NCBI GenBank assembly: GCA_025465145.1
Contig: JAODNS010000259.1
Location: 1 to 12,903 of the forward strand
Direction: 5' to 3'
Source of the DNA: Frankiales bacterium
GTDB taxonomy: Bacteria; Actinomycetota; Actinomycetes; Mycobacteriales; SCTD01
Length of the DNA stretch: 12,903 bases
The notes under the pieces were generated by a model. It searched no databases. It was not told the origin of the DNA and saw nothing but the letters and a program-made list of their open reading frames with translations. A program made the position numbers and the translations under genes. Positions 5,892 to 12,198 of this stretch are shown here, piece after piece; the first letter of the stretch is position 1; the number at the start of each line of letters is the position of its first letter.

Positions 5892-7640
5892 CGGAGTGCT
5901 GCCGACGCCGTAAGCGACAGCGCGGACGACGGTGCCGGGGGCGAGGCGCCGTGGAATGCGGAACGTGCCGGTGGAGGTGCTGGTCGCGGACGCGAGGGTG
6001 ACCCAGCCGGTTCCGCGGCGCTGCTGCAGCCGGACGGTCGTTGCCGCTGCAGGCAGCACGCGGCCGGACAGGGAGCGCGACAGCTGCACAACCGGCGTCA
6101 CCGCGACGCGCAGGGCAGGTGAGGTCCAGCCGTCCCCCGCGATCCGGTACGACGTCGTGCGGTCGGGCCGGATCGCCCAGCCGGTGAGGCCGTCGGGTCC
6201 GGTGGTGCCGGCGCGGGTGAGCAGCCACGAGCTGCCGACGAGCCGCTCGAGCCGGACGGGCACGCCGCCGGTCGCGACGCCGTCCGCGAGGGTGCGCGTG
6301 GTGACGGCGACGGTGCTGCCGTACGCGACGGCGCTGCGGGTCGAGGAGATGCGGGCGGACAAGACGGGCACGACGGGCTGCTCGGCGACGACAGGGGCCA
6401 CCGGTGCAGTGACGACCGGCTCCGCCACGACCGGGCTCTCGGCGACGACGGGCGCGACGGGCTCAGGCACCACTGGCGCGGGGGCGACGGGCTCAGGCAC
6501 CACCGGCGCGGGCACGACCGGCGCGGGTTCCACGGGCGCCGGCGGCCGCGCGGCCGCCACGGCAATCCCCTTGGCGGCGAGCGGGTCGACCCGCCCCGCG
6601 CCGTACAGCGGGTCGAACCCCGGATCGCCCAGGTCGACGGCGGTGGCCATGACCCGCTCGCGCACCTGCGCGGGCGTGAGTGCGACGCTGCGCCGGAGGA
6701 GGGCGACCGAGGCGCTCACGAACGGCGCGGCCATCGACGTGCCGGACCACGACTGGTACGAGCCACCTGGCACGGTCGACAGGATCCCGACGCCGGGTGC
6801 GGCGACGGCCAGGTGCGGACCCGAGCTGGACCAGCCGGGGCGGGTGCCGGCGATGTCGACCGCGCCGACGGCGATCACGCCGGGGGTGGCGGCCGGCCAC
6901 TCGACCGGGTCGCCGTCGAGGCCGGCGTTGCCCGCCGAGACGACGACGGAGACGCCGCGGCTGAGCGCGTACGTCACCGCCGCGTCCATGACGCTGCTGC
7001 GCTCCGGTCCGCCGAAGGAGAGGTTCGCGACGGTGGCGCCGTGGTCGGTGGCCCAGACCAGGCCGCGGGCGGCGTCGCCGTCGAGGCCGCTGCCGGTCGC
7101 GTCCATGACGCGGACCGGCAGGATGCGAGCGCCCTGGGCCAGGCCGGCGATGCCGATGCCGTTGCCGCCGATGGCCGCGACCACGCCGGCGATGTGCGTG
7201 CCGTGCCCGTGCGGGTCGGTCCGCCCGTCGCCGGTGGGATCGACGTAGTCCCGGCCAGGCAGCACGACGCCGGCCAGGTCAGGGTGCGTCCCGTCCACGC
7301 CGGTGTCGATGACGGCGACGGTCTGGCCCGCCGCGTCGCCGCTGGCCCACAGCGTCTGCGCCGACAGCGCGGACAGCCCCCACTGCCGGTCCTGCAGGGG
7401 ATCGCCGTTCGTGTGGACGCGGTGCTCGACCTCGGCGGCCACGACGCGGGCCTCACTGCGCCAGCGGCCGGCCAGCCGCTTGCCCGCGGCGCGGTCGGCG
7501 GCCTGCGAGGTCCGGAAGCTCAGGTGCCCGGCGCTGTCCCGTACGACAGCGGTGACCTGCACGTCCGGCTCGTCGGCCGCCGCCGGTGCGAGCGGGAGCA
7601 GCCCGATGAGCAGCAGGGGGGCGAGGAGCAGACGGCGCAC
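5880..7640 (-). CDS. Secreted subtilisin-family (S8) serine protease with Pro/Val linker and C-terminal Ig-like domains
   Basis: This exported S8 peptidase is 586 aa from GTG 7640. The order is: signal peptide VRRLLLAPLLLIGLLPLAPAAA (1-22), a short propeptide to ~80, the catalytic domain (~81-355) with Asp112 (VIDTGVD), His146 (HGHGTHIAG, His of HGTH), oxyanion Asn238 (SAGN) and Ser302 (SGTSMAAP), a Pro/Val-rich linker (~366-426), then two similar beta-rich segments (~428-586). The catalytic set is complete. There is no LPxTG and no C-terminal membrane helix, so it differs from mycosins and is probably released or loosely wall-bound. An in-frame ATG at 7676 would add 12 residues. I prefer the GTG because the added codons have unusually AT-rich third positions and spoil the signal peptide's n-region, although GGGGGG precedes the ATG. 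The gene follows gpmA and ends by overlapping the stop of the opposing gene. The substrate is unknown. Confidence 0.9.
   Translation of the reverse strand: MRRLLLAPLLLIGLLPLAPAAADEPDVQVTAVVRDSAGHLSFRTSQAADRAAGKRLAGRWRSEARVVAAEVEHRVHTNGDPLQDRQWGLSALSAQTLWASGDAAGQTVAVIDTGVDGTHPDLAGVVLPGRDYVDPTGDGRTDPHGHGTHIAGVVAAIGGNGIGIAGLAQGARILPVRVMDATGSGLDGDAARGLVWATDHGATVANLSFGGPERSSVMDAAVTYALSRGVSVVVSAGNAGLDGDPVEWPAATPGVIAVGAVDIAGTRPGWSSSGPHLAVAAPGVGILSTVPGGSYQSWSGTSMAAPFVSASVALLRRSVALTPAQVRERVMATAVDLGDPGFDPLYGAGRVDPLAAKGIAVAAARPPAPVEPAPVVPAPVVPEPVAPAPVVPEPVAPVVAESPVVAEPVVTAPVAPVVAEQPVVPVLSARISSTRSAVAYGSTVAVTTRTLADGVATGGVPVRLERLVGSSWLLTRAGTTGPDGLTGWAIRPDRTTSYRIAGDGWTSPALRVAVTPVVQLSRSLSGRVLPAAATTVRLQQRRGTGWVTLASATSTSTGTFRIPRRLAPGTVVRAVAYGVGSTPVRI
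6363..6545 (-). repeat. Pro/Val/Ala/Glu-rich linker repeats in the protease gene
   Basis: This is degenerate repeat DNA encoding PAPVVPEPVAP-type units. The clearest part is a 30-bp tandem duplication, at 6454-6482 and 6484-6512, with one mismatch over 29 bp, encoding the 10-residue unit PVVPEPVAPA twice. Shorter PVVAE/PVVTAPVAP variants flank it. The encoded segment is a likely extended, proline-stiffened spacer between protease and C-terminal domains, as in many wall-crossing actinobacterial proteins. It is prone to copy-number change by slippage. Confidence 0.75.
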
Positions 7641-7691
7641 CTCAGGACTATCGGCAGCCTTGTCCGGATCCGACACCCCCCGATCGGGTCA
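7641..7691 (-). promoter_or_regulatory. gpmA-protease gap with two palindromes and a possible promoter
   Basis: This short gap holds CCCGATCGGG (7679-7688, perfect palindrome just after the gpmA stop) and the near-palindrome TGTCCGGATCCGACA (7661-7675, symmetric except for one extra C). Reading toward the protease, GATAGT (one mismatch to TATAGT) lies exactly 6 nt before GTG 7640, the spacing of a leaderless promoter. The GATC palindrome could be part of an attenuator or operator. No T-tract follows it. The promoter assignment is speculative, and read-through from gpmA is equally possible. Confidence 0.35.
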
Positions 7692-8435
7692 CTACCGGCC
7701 CTGGTTCGCGACCGCCGCGACCGCGATCGCCGCGGCCTCCGGGTCCAGGTACAGCCCGCCGCGCGTGGTCGGCTGGAGGTCGTCGTCGAGGTCGTACCGC
7801 AGCGGGATGCCCGTCGGGATGTTGAGCGCGACGACCTCCTCGCGGCTGAGCCCGTCGAGGTGCGCGACGAGGGCGCGCAGCGAGTTGCCATGAGCGGCGA
7901 CGAGCACGATCTCGCCGGCGCGCAGGTCGGGGACGATTTCGTCGTACCAGTACGGCAGCAGCCGGAAGACCACGTCCTGCAGACACTCGGTGCGCGGGAC
8001 CAGATCGCGCGCGAGCTTGGCGTACCGGAGGTCGCTCGTGTTGTCCCACTCGCTGCCGAGCTCGATCTCGGGCGGCGGCACGTCGTACGAGCGGCGCCAG
8101 AGCCTGAACTGCTCCTCGCCGTACTCCTGCAGCGTCGCCTTCTTGTCCTTGCCCTGCAGCGCGCCGTAATGCCGCTCGTTCAGGCGCCAGTGCCGCTTGA
8201 CCGGGATCCACGAGCGCTCGGCGGCCTCGAGCGCGAGGTTGCTCGTCCGGATGGCGCGGGTGAGCAGCGACGTGTGCAGCACGGTCGGCAGCAGGCCGCT
8301 CTCGACCAGCTGCAGGCCGCTGCTGCGCGCCTGCTCCTCGCCCTTCTCGGTGAGGTCGACGTCCACCCACCCGGTGAACAGGTTCTTCTCGTTCCACTGG
8401 CTCTCGCCGTGGCGCAGCAGGATCAGCGTGGGCAT
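7692..8435 (-). CDS. gpmA: 2,3-bisphosphoglycerate-dependent phosphoglycerate mutase
   Basis: This 247-aa cytoplasmic enzyme interconverts 3- and 2-phosphoglycerate in glycolysis and gluconeogenesis through a phosphohistidine. The dPGM hallmarks are complete: LLRHGESQWN with phospho-acceptor H9, FTGWVDVDLTEKG (20-32), SLLTRAIRT with R60, RLNERHYGALQGKDK with acid E87 (84-98), and AAHGNSLRAL with H182. The length matches E. coli/mycobacterial GpmA. The ATG at 8435 has a good GGAAGG 8 nt upstream, within the 16-bp gap after the YbjN-like gene. In mycobacteria gpm1 is followed by senX3-regX3; here the next gene is a secreted protease. It probably belongs to the mshA transcript. Confidence 0.97.
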   Translation of the reverse strand: MPTLILLRHGESQWNEKNLFTGWVDVDLTEKGEEQARSSGLQLVESGLLPTVLHTSLLTRAIRTSNLALEAAERSWIPVKRHWRLNERHYGALQGKDKKATLQEYGEEQFRLWRRSYDVPPPEIELGSEWDNTSDLRYAKLARDLVPRTECLQDVVFRLLPYWYDEIVPDLRAGEIVLVAAHGNSLRALVAHLDGLSREEVVALNIPTGIPLRYDLDDDLQPTTRGGLYLDPEAAAIAVAAVANQGR

Positions 8436-8451
8436 CCGCCGATCCTTCCAG

Positions 8452-8937
8452 TCACTCCTCCGGCGCTGCGAAGCGGGCGAACGCCTTGAGGTTGGCCGTC
8501 GACTCGCCGCGCTTCTGGCGCCAGGCCCACTCGCGCCGGATCGAGCTGGCGAAGCCGATCTCGAGCAGCTTGTCGAAGGACTCGTCCGCGTACTGCAGGA
8601 CGCAGCCGAGCAGCCGGTCGACCTCGTCCGGCGTGATCGAGTGCAGCGGCAGCCGGCCGACGAGGTAGACGTCGCCCGCCTTGTCGGTGGCGAACGCGAC
8701 GCCGTACATCCGGCTGTTGCGGCGCAGCAGGAACGACTGGAAGGCCACCTCGTTCTCGTCCGGCTTGCGGACGACGAACGCCTCGACGAGCAGCGCGTGC
8801 GCTCCGCAGACGAGCCAGCAGTGGGTGGCGAGCTTGTGCTGACCGGGCAGCTTGACGAAGAAGGCGCCGGGCTCGGTCTCCTCGTGCTCGAGCTCCGCCT
8901 CGGCGAGCGCCTGGCGGATGACGTGCACCTGGTTCAC
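8452..8937 (-). CDS. YbjN-domain protein (Rv0487-like)
   Basis: This 161-aa soluble protein has a YbjN/type-III-secretion-chaperone-like fold, as judged by its pattern: an N-terminal helix, then strands carrying FFVKLPGQHKLATHCWLVCGAHALLVEAFVVRKPDENEVAFQ, the RNSRMYGVAFATD region, GDVYLVGRLPLHSITPDEVDRLLG, and a basic C-terminal helix FASSIRREWAWRQKRGES. The precise role is unknown; YbjN proteins are proposed helper or stress-regulation factors. The start is GTG 8937, chosen because it overlaps the mshA TGA in a GTGA and gives the family's usual N-terminus, VNQVHVIRQAL. The mshA-YbjN-gpmA order is conserved in actinobacteria, which suggests a link to mycothiol or central metabolism but does not show one. 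Only two cysteines (in CWLVC) are present. Confidence 0.88.
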   Translation of the reverse strand: MNQVHVIRQALAEAELEHEETEPGAFFVKLPGQHKLATHCWLVCGAHALLVEAFVVRKPDENEVAFQSFLLRRNSRMYGVAFATDKAGDVYLVGRLPLHSITPDEVDRLLGCVLQYADESFDKLLEIGFASSIRREWAWRQKRGESTANLKAFARFAAPEE

Positions 8938-10217
8938 CGGTAGGCCTGGACGGGGACGCGGCTGCGGTCGGCGATGGCGTCGCGGTACGTGTCGAGCAGC
9001 CCGTCCGCGGTGGCTGTCCAGGAGAAGTGCGCGGCGTGCGCGACCGCGCCGGCCGACAGCCGCGGCCGGTCGGCGATGGCGCGGGTGAGCGCGGCGGCCC
9101 ACGCGGACGGGTCGTGGCCGGGAACGAGCAGGCCGCTGACGCCGTCGCGAACGGTCGTACGAAGGCCGCCGACGTCGGTCGCGACGACCGGGGTGCCGCA
9201 CGCCTGCGCCTCGAGGGCGACCAGGCCGAACGACTCGTTGTGGCTCGGTACGGCGACGACCGTGGCGGCGCGGTACCAGTCGAGCAGCGTGCCGTTGGTG
9301 CTCGGCAGCTCGAAGCGGGTGAGGTCGTCGATGTGCAGGGAGCGCGCCAGGTGCTGCAGCGCCTCGGGCTCGGCGAGCCCGCTGCCGCTCGGTCCGCCCA
9401 CGACCGCGACGACGAGCCGGTCGCGCAGGGACGGGTCCTGCTCGAGCATGCGCGCGGCCGCGCGGAGCAGGACGTCGGGCGCCTTGAGCGGCTGGATGCG
9501 CCCGACGAACAGCAGCACGACAGCATCCGGAGGGACGCCGAGGCGGGTGCGCGCGCCGCTCGCCTCGCCAGGCCGGAAGTGCTCGAGGTCGACGCCCGGC
9601 GCGACGGTCACCACGCGCGCCGCCTCGGCGCCGTAGAGGTCGACCAGCTCGCGCGCCTCGTCGGCCGTGTTCGCGACCAGCCGGTCGGCGGCGGCGACGA
9701 CCTGCTCCTCGCCGACGACGCGGCGCAGCGGCTCCGGGCTGTCGCCCTCGGCCAGCGCGAGGTTCTTCACCTTGGCCAGCGTGTGCGCGGTGTGCACCAG
9801 GGGCGTGCCCCACCGCTCGCTGGCCAGCCAGCCGACCTGGCCGGACAGCCAGTAGTGGGAGTGCACGACGTCGTACCAGCCGGGCTCGTGCTGCGCCTCG
9901 GCGCGCAGCACTCCGGACGTCAGCGCGCACAGCTGGGCCGGCAGGTCCTCCTTGGACAGGCCCTCGAACGGGCCCGCCACGAGGTGCCGGACGGTGACGC
10001 CGGGGGCCAGCTCGACGACCGGCGGCAGGTCGCTGGACGTGGCCCGGGTGAAGACCTCGACCTCGAGACCGCGGGCGGCCAGGCGCTTGGACGTCTCGAC
10101 GACGTAGACGTTCATGCCGCCGGCGTCGCCCGTACCGGGCTGCTCGAGCGGAGACGTGTGCACGGACAGGACGGCCACCCGGCGCGGGTGCACGGTCCGT
10201 ACGACGGCTGGGGTCAT
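8934..10217 (-). CDS. mshA: D-inositol-3-phosphate glycosyltransferase
   Basis: This 427-aa GT4 glycosyltransferase transfers GlcNAc from UDP-GlcNAc to 1L-myo-inositol-1-phosphate, the first committed step of mycothiol synthesis in actinobacteria. Seen: the N-terminal acceptor-side loop HTSPLEQPGTGDAGGMNVYV (20-39), diagnostic of MshA; HSHYWLSG (119-126); HTAHTLAKVKN (142-152); phosphate-binding GRIQPLKAPD (239-248, R240 and K245); and the GT4 E-x7-E motif in SHNESFGLVALEAQACGTPV (E328 and E336). ATG 10217 is chosen for its strong Shine-Dalgarno (GGGAGG, about 9 nt upstream) and the position of the PRRVAVLSVH first strand. The open frame continues upstream but overlaps the divergent SDR gene. 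The stop overlaps the YbjN-like GTG start. It is the first gene of the mshA-YbjN-gpmA cluster. Confidence 0.96.
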   Translation of the reverse strand: MTPAVVRTVHPRRVAVLSVHTSPLEQPGTGDAGGMNVYVVETSKRLAARGLEVEVFTRATSSDLPPVVELAPGVTVRHLVAGPFEGLSKEDLPAQLCALTSGVLRAEAQHEPGWYDVVHSHYWLSGQVGWLASERWGTPLVHTAHTLAKVKNLALAEGDSPEPLRRVVGEEQVVAAADRLVANTADEARELVDLYGAEAARVVTVAPGVDLEHFRPGEASGARTRLGVPPDAVVLLFVGRIQPLKAPDVLLRAAARMLEQDPSLRDRLVVAVVGGPSGSGLAEPEALQHLARSLHIDDLTRFELPSTNGTLLDWYRAATVVAVPSHNESFGLVALEAQACGTPVVATDVGGLRTTVRDGVSGLLVPGHDPSAWAAALTRAIADRPRLSAGAVAHAAHFSWTATADGLLDTYRDAIADRSRVPVQAYR

Positions 10218-10292
10218 CCGCCGCCACCTCCCTGGGATCCGGGCACAGTCTGCCCTGCAGCCCAACCCGCGGCCATCCGGCAGACTTCCCGC
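10218..10292. promoter_or_regulatory. Divergent mshA/SDR promoter region with inverted repeat
   Basis: This is a 75-bp gap. AGTCTGCC (10247-10254) and GGCAGACT (10279-10286) form a perfect 8-bp inverted repeat with a 24-bp spacer. Each arm reads CAGACT outward toward one gene. Toward the SDR, CAGACT ends 6 nt before GTG 10293, which fits a leaderless start. Toward mshA, the other CAGACT ends 29 nt before the ATG, leaving room for a ~23-nt leader with the GGGAGG ribosome-binding site. The arms may be paired -10 elements, an operator, or both. No clear -35 is seen. Confidence 0.45.
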
Positions 10293-11000
10293 GTGCGCAC
10301 AGCAGTGGTGACAGGGGCCTCCAGCGGCATCGGCGCGGCGACCGCCCGGCGGCTCGCGGCGGACGGCTGGGACGTGGTCGCAGCAGCCCGCCGGCTGGAC
10401 CGGCTCTCGTCGCTCGGACCCGGCATCCGGCCCCAGGCGCTGGACGTCACCGACGCCCGGTCGGTCGAGCAGCTGGCCGACGTGGTGGAGCGCTGCGACC
10501 TCCTGGTGGCCAACGCCGGCGGCGCCTTCGACCTGGCGCCGGTGCTCGACGGCGACCCGGACGTGTGGGCGCGGACCTACGACGTCAACGTGATCGGGAC
10601 GATCCGCTGCGTCCAGGCGCTGCGGCCGGCACACGTGGTGCTGACCGGGTCGACGGCAGGCCGCTGGGTCTACGAGGGTGGGGGCTCGTACGTCGCGGCC
10701 AAGCACGCGCTGGCGGCGGTACGGGACACGCTGCGGCTGGAGCTGGTCGAGCAGGGCGTGCGCGTGTCCGAGGTGGCGCCCGGCATGGTCGCCACGGACG
10801 AGTTCTCGACGGTGCGCTTCGGCGGCGACGAGGCGCGCGCTGCAGCCGTGTACGCGGGCGTCGACGCGCTGACGGCCGAGGACATCGCCGACGTCATCGC
10901 CTGGGTCGCTTCCAGGCCGGCGCACGTCAACATCGACCTCGTCCAGGTGACGCCGCAGCAGCAGGCGTCCGCGACGAAGGTGGCGCGCCACCAGCCGTGA
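10293..11000 (+). CDS. Short-chain dehydrogenase/reductase (SDR)
   Basis: This 235-aa classical SDR is an NAD(P)-dependent oxidoreductase. Seen: TGASSGIG cofactor loop (7-14), AARR after strand 2 (31-34, arginines suggesting NADP preference), DVTD (51-54), NAGG (74-77), N99 of the catalytic tetrad, S120, and YVAAK with Y133 and K137. APGMVATDEF (162-171) follows. The substrate is unknown. The GTG start at 10293 is chosen because the cofactor-binding strand begins immediately (VRTAVVTGAS). No Shine-Dalgarno is seen, but a CAGACT -10-like element sits 6 nt upstream. It is divergent from mshA, like Rv0484c in M. tuberculosis (from memory), and heads a four-gene operon. Its TGA overlaps the next gene's GTG. 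Confidence 0.93.
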   Translation: MRTAVVTGASSGIGAATARRLAADGWDVVAAARRLDRLSSLGPGIRPQALDVTDARSVEQLADVVERCDLLVANAGGAFDLAPVLDGDPDVWARTYDVNVIGTIRCVQALRPAHVVLTGSTAGRWVYEGGGSYVAAKHALAAVRDTLRLELVEQGVRVSEVAPGMVATDEFSTVRFGGDEARAAAVYAGVDALTAEDIADVIAWVASRPAHVNIDLVQVTPQQQASATKVARHQP

Positions 11001-11770
11001 CGAAGCCGAAGCGCTACGCGGCCGGCCGCGCCCGCGCGCTCGGGCTGCCCACCCGCGGCACCACGGCACCGAACCGGCTGCGCCGCGTCGACCGGTGGAT
11101 CGCGAGCACGTACGCGGACCTGCTCCGCGGCGCGGCCGAGCCGGTGGTGGTCGACCTCGGGTACGGCGCGAGGCCGGTCACCGCCGTCGAGCTGCACGCG
11201 CGGCTGCAGCAGGTGGACCCGCGGGTGCAGGTGGTGGGCATCGAGATCGACCCGGAGCGGGTGGCGGCGGCGAAGCCGGCGGAGCGGCCCGGCCTGACGT
11301 TCGTGCGCGGCGGCTTCGAGCTCGCCGGGCTGCGGCCGACGCTGGTGCGGGCGCTGAACGTGCTGCGGCAGTACGAGGAGGCACAGGCCGCCGAGGCGTG
11401 GCAGACGGTCCTGTCCCGGACCGAGGTGCTCGTCGAGGGCACGTGCGACGAGATCGGCCGGCGCGCGGCGTGGATCGATCTCGACCGCACCGGGCCGCGA
11501 ACGCTGACGCTGGCCGCGCACCTGCCGAGCCTGTCCCGCCCGAGCGACCTCGCGGAGCGGCTGCCCAAGGCGCTCATCCACCACAACGTGCCGGGCAGCC
11601 GGATCCACGCCCTGCTGCAGGAGCTCGACGCCGCCTGGGACCGGGCCGCGTCGTACGCGCCCTTCGGCAACCGGCAGCGCTGGATCGCGGCCTGCGAGCA
11701 GCTGCCCCACGACACCCGCCGCGCCCGGTTCGGCGAGCTCACGGTCCCCTGGGAGAGTGTCCAGCCATGA
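10997..11770 (+). CDS. Putative class I SAM-dependent methyltransferase
   Basis: The product is a 257-aa cytoplasmic protein. It has a methyltransferase-like core: basic N-terminus, VVVDLGYGARPVTAVEL (50-66) in the place of motif I, VVGIEIDPERVAAA (79-92) with the acidic ribose-binding position, FVRGGFELAGLRP (102-114) and ALNVLRQYEE (119-128). Motif I has DLGYG but not the full GxGxG, so SAM binding is probable but not proven. The C-terminal half (from ~145) is not one I recognise and may form the substrate domain. The GTG start is within GTGA, overlapping the SDR stop. The TGA overlaps the next ATG as ATGA. Co-translation with its neighbours is very likely. The target molecule is unknown. 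Confidence 0.8.
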   Translation: MTKPKRYAAGRARALGLPTRGTTAPNRLRRVDRWIASTYADLLRGAAEPVVVDLGYGARPVTAVELHARLQQVDPRVQVVGIEIDPERVAAAKPAERPGLTFVRGGFELAGLRPTLVRALNVLRQYEEAQAAEAWQTVLSRTEVLVEGTCDEIGRRAAWIDLDRTGPRTLTLAAHLPSLSRPSDLAERLPKALIHHNVPGSRIHALLQELDAAWDRAASYAPFGNRQRWIAACEQLPHDTRRARFGELTVPWESVQP

Positions 11771-12198
11771 CGGACCACACCCACGTCGTCAACAACGGCA
11801 AGCGCGACCTGACGCTCGACGAGCTCGCCCGGCAGCAGCCCGGGATGGACCGGCTCATGGCGGAGGTCGGTCCGCGCGTGCACCGGATGTACTACGCCGC
11901 CCAGGCCGGCAACTGGCCGCTCGCCGCGTACTTCTGCAAGTCGGTCGTCAAGCAGCTGAAGCTGTCGGTGGAGAGCCGACCGAAGTACGACCCGGAGATG
12001 ACCGACTACCTGCGCGACGACTACGGGCCGGTCAGCGAGGCGATCCGGACGCAGGACGCAGGAGCCTTCGACACGGCGTACGCGCACATGGTCCGCCGCG
12101 CCAACGAGCTGCACGGGGTGTTCGGCAAGCCGTACCTCGTCTGGAAGACGCCCGACGCGCCGCCGGACGACCTCGACCTCACCGGCGGCATGGCGTGA
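11767..12198 (+). CDS. Small helical protein, haem-less cytochrome-like family (hypothetical)
   Basis: This 143-aa protein is mostly helical, with no signal peptide, membrane segment or CxxCH. It resembles, from memory, a family of small four-helix proteins of the pattern MYYAAQAGNWPLAAYFCKSVVKQL (41-64) followed by FDTAYAHMVRRANELHGVFGKPYLVWKTP (101-129). In many relatives the second segment carries a haem-binding CNACH followed by G-PF-V-KTP. Here the equivalent residues are A112-N-E-L-H116: both cysteines are gone but the histidine remains. The only cysteine is C57. The function is unknown; a scaffold or ligand-binding four-helix bundle is plausible. The ATG overlaps the upstream stop (ATGA), with GGGAGAG a little upstream, and the TGA overlaps the next GTG. 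The gene is clearly real from codon bias and operon position; the family link needs a profile search. Confidence 0.75.
   Translation: MTDHTHVVNNGKRDLTLDELARQQPGMDRLMAEVGPRVHRMYYAAQAGNWPLAAYFCKSVVKQLKLSVESRPKYDPEMTDYLRDDYGPVSEAIRTQDAGAFDTAYAHMVRRANELHGVFGKPYLVWKTPDAPPDDLDLTGGMA

Noticed and set aside
5880..7640. Mycosin (type VII secretion protease) identity for the S8 protease
   Set aside because: No C-terminal membrane helix and no ESX genes nearby; it has a Pro/Val linker and Ig-like C-terminus instead.
6813..8489. About 558-codon plus-strand frame
   Set aside because: Antisense to the protease and gpmA, no recognisable domain.
10218..11069. Upstream extension of the mshA frame
   Set aside because: It would run through the divergent SDR gene. 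The strong ribosome-binding site before ATG 10217 and the MshA N-terminus fix the start.
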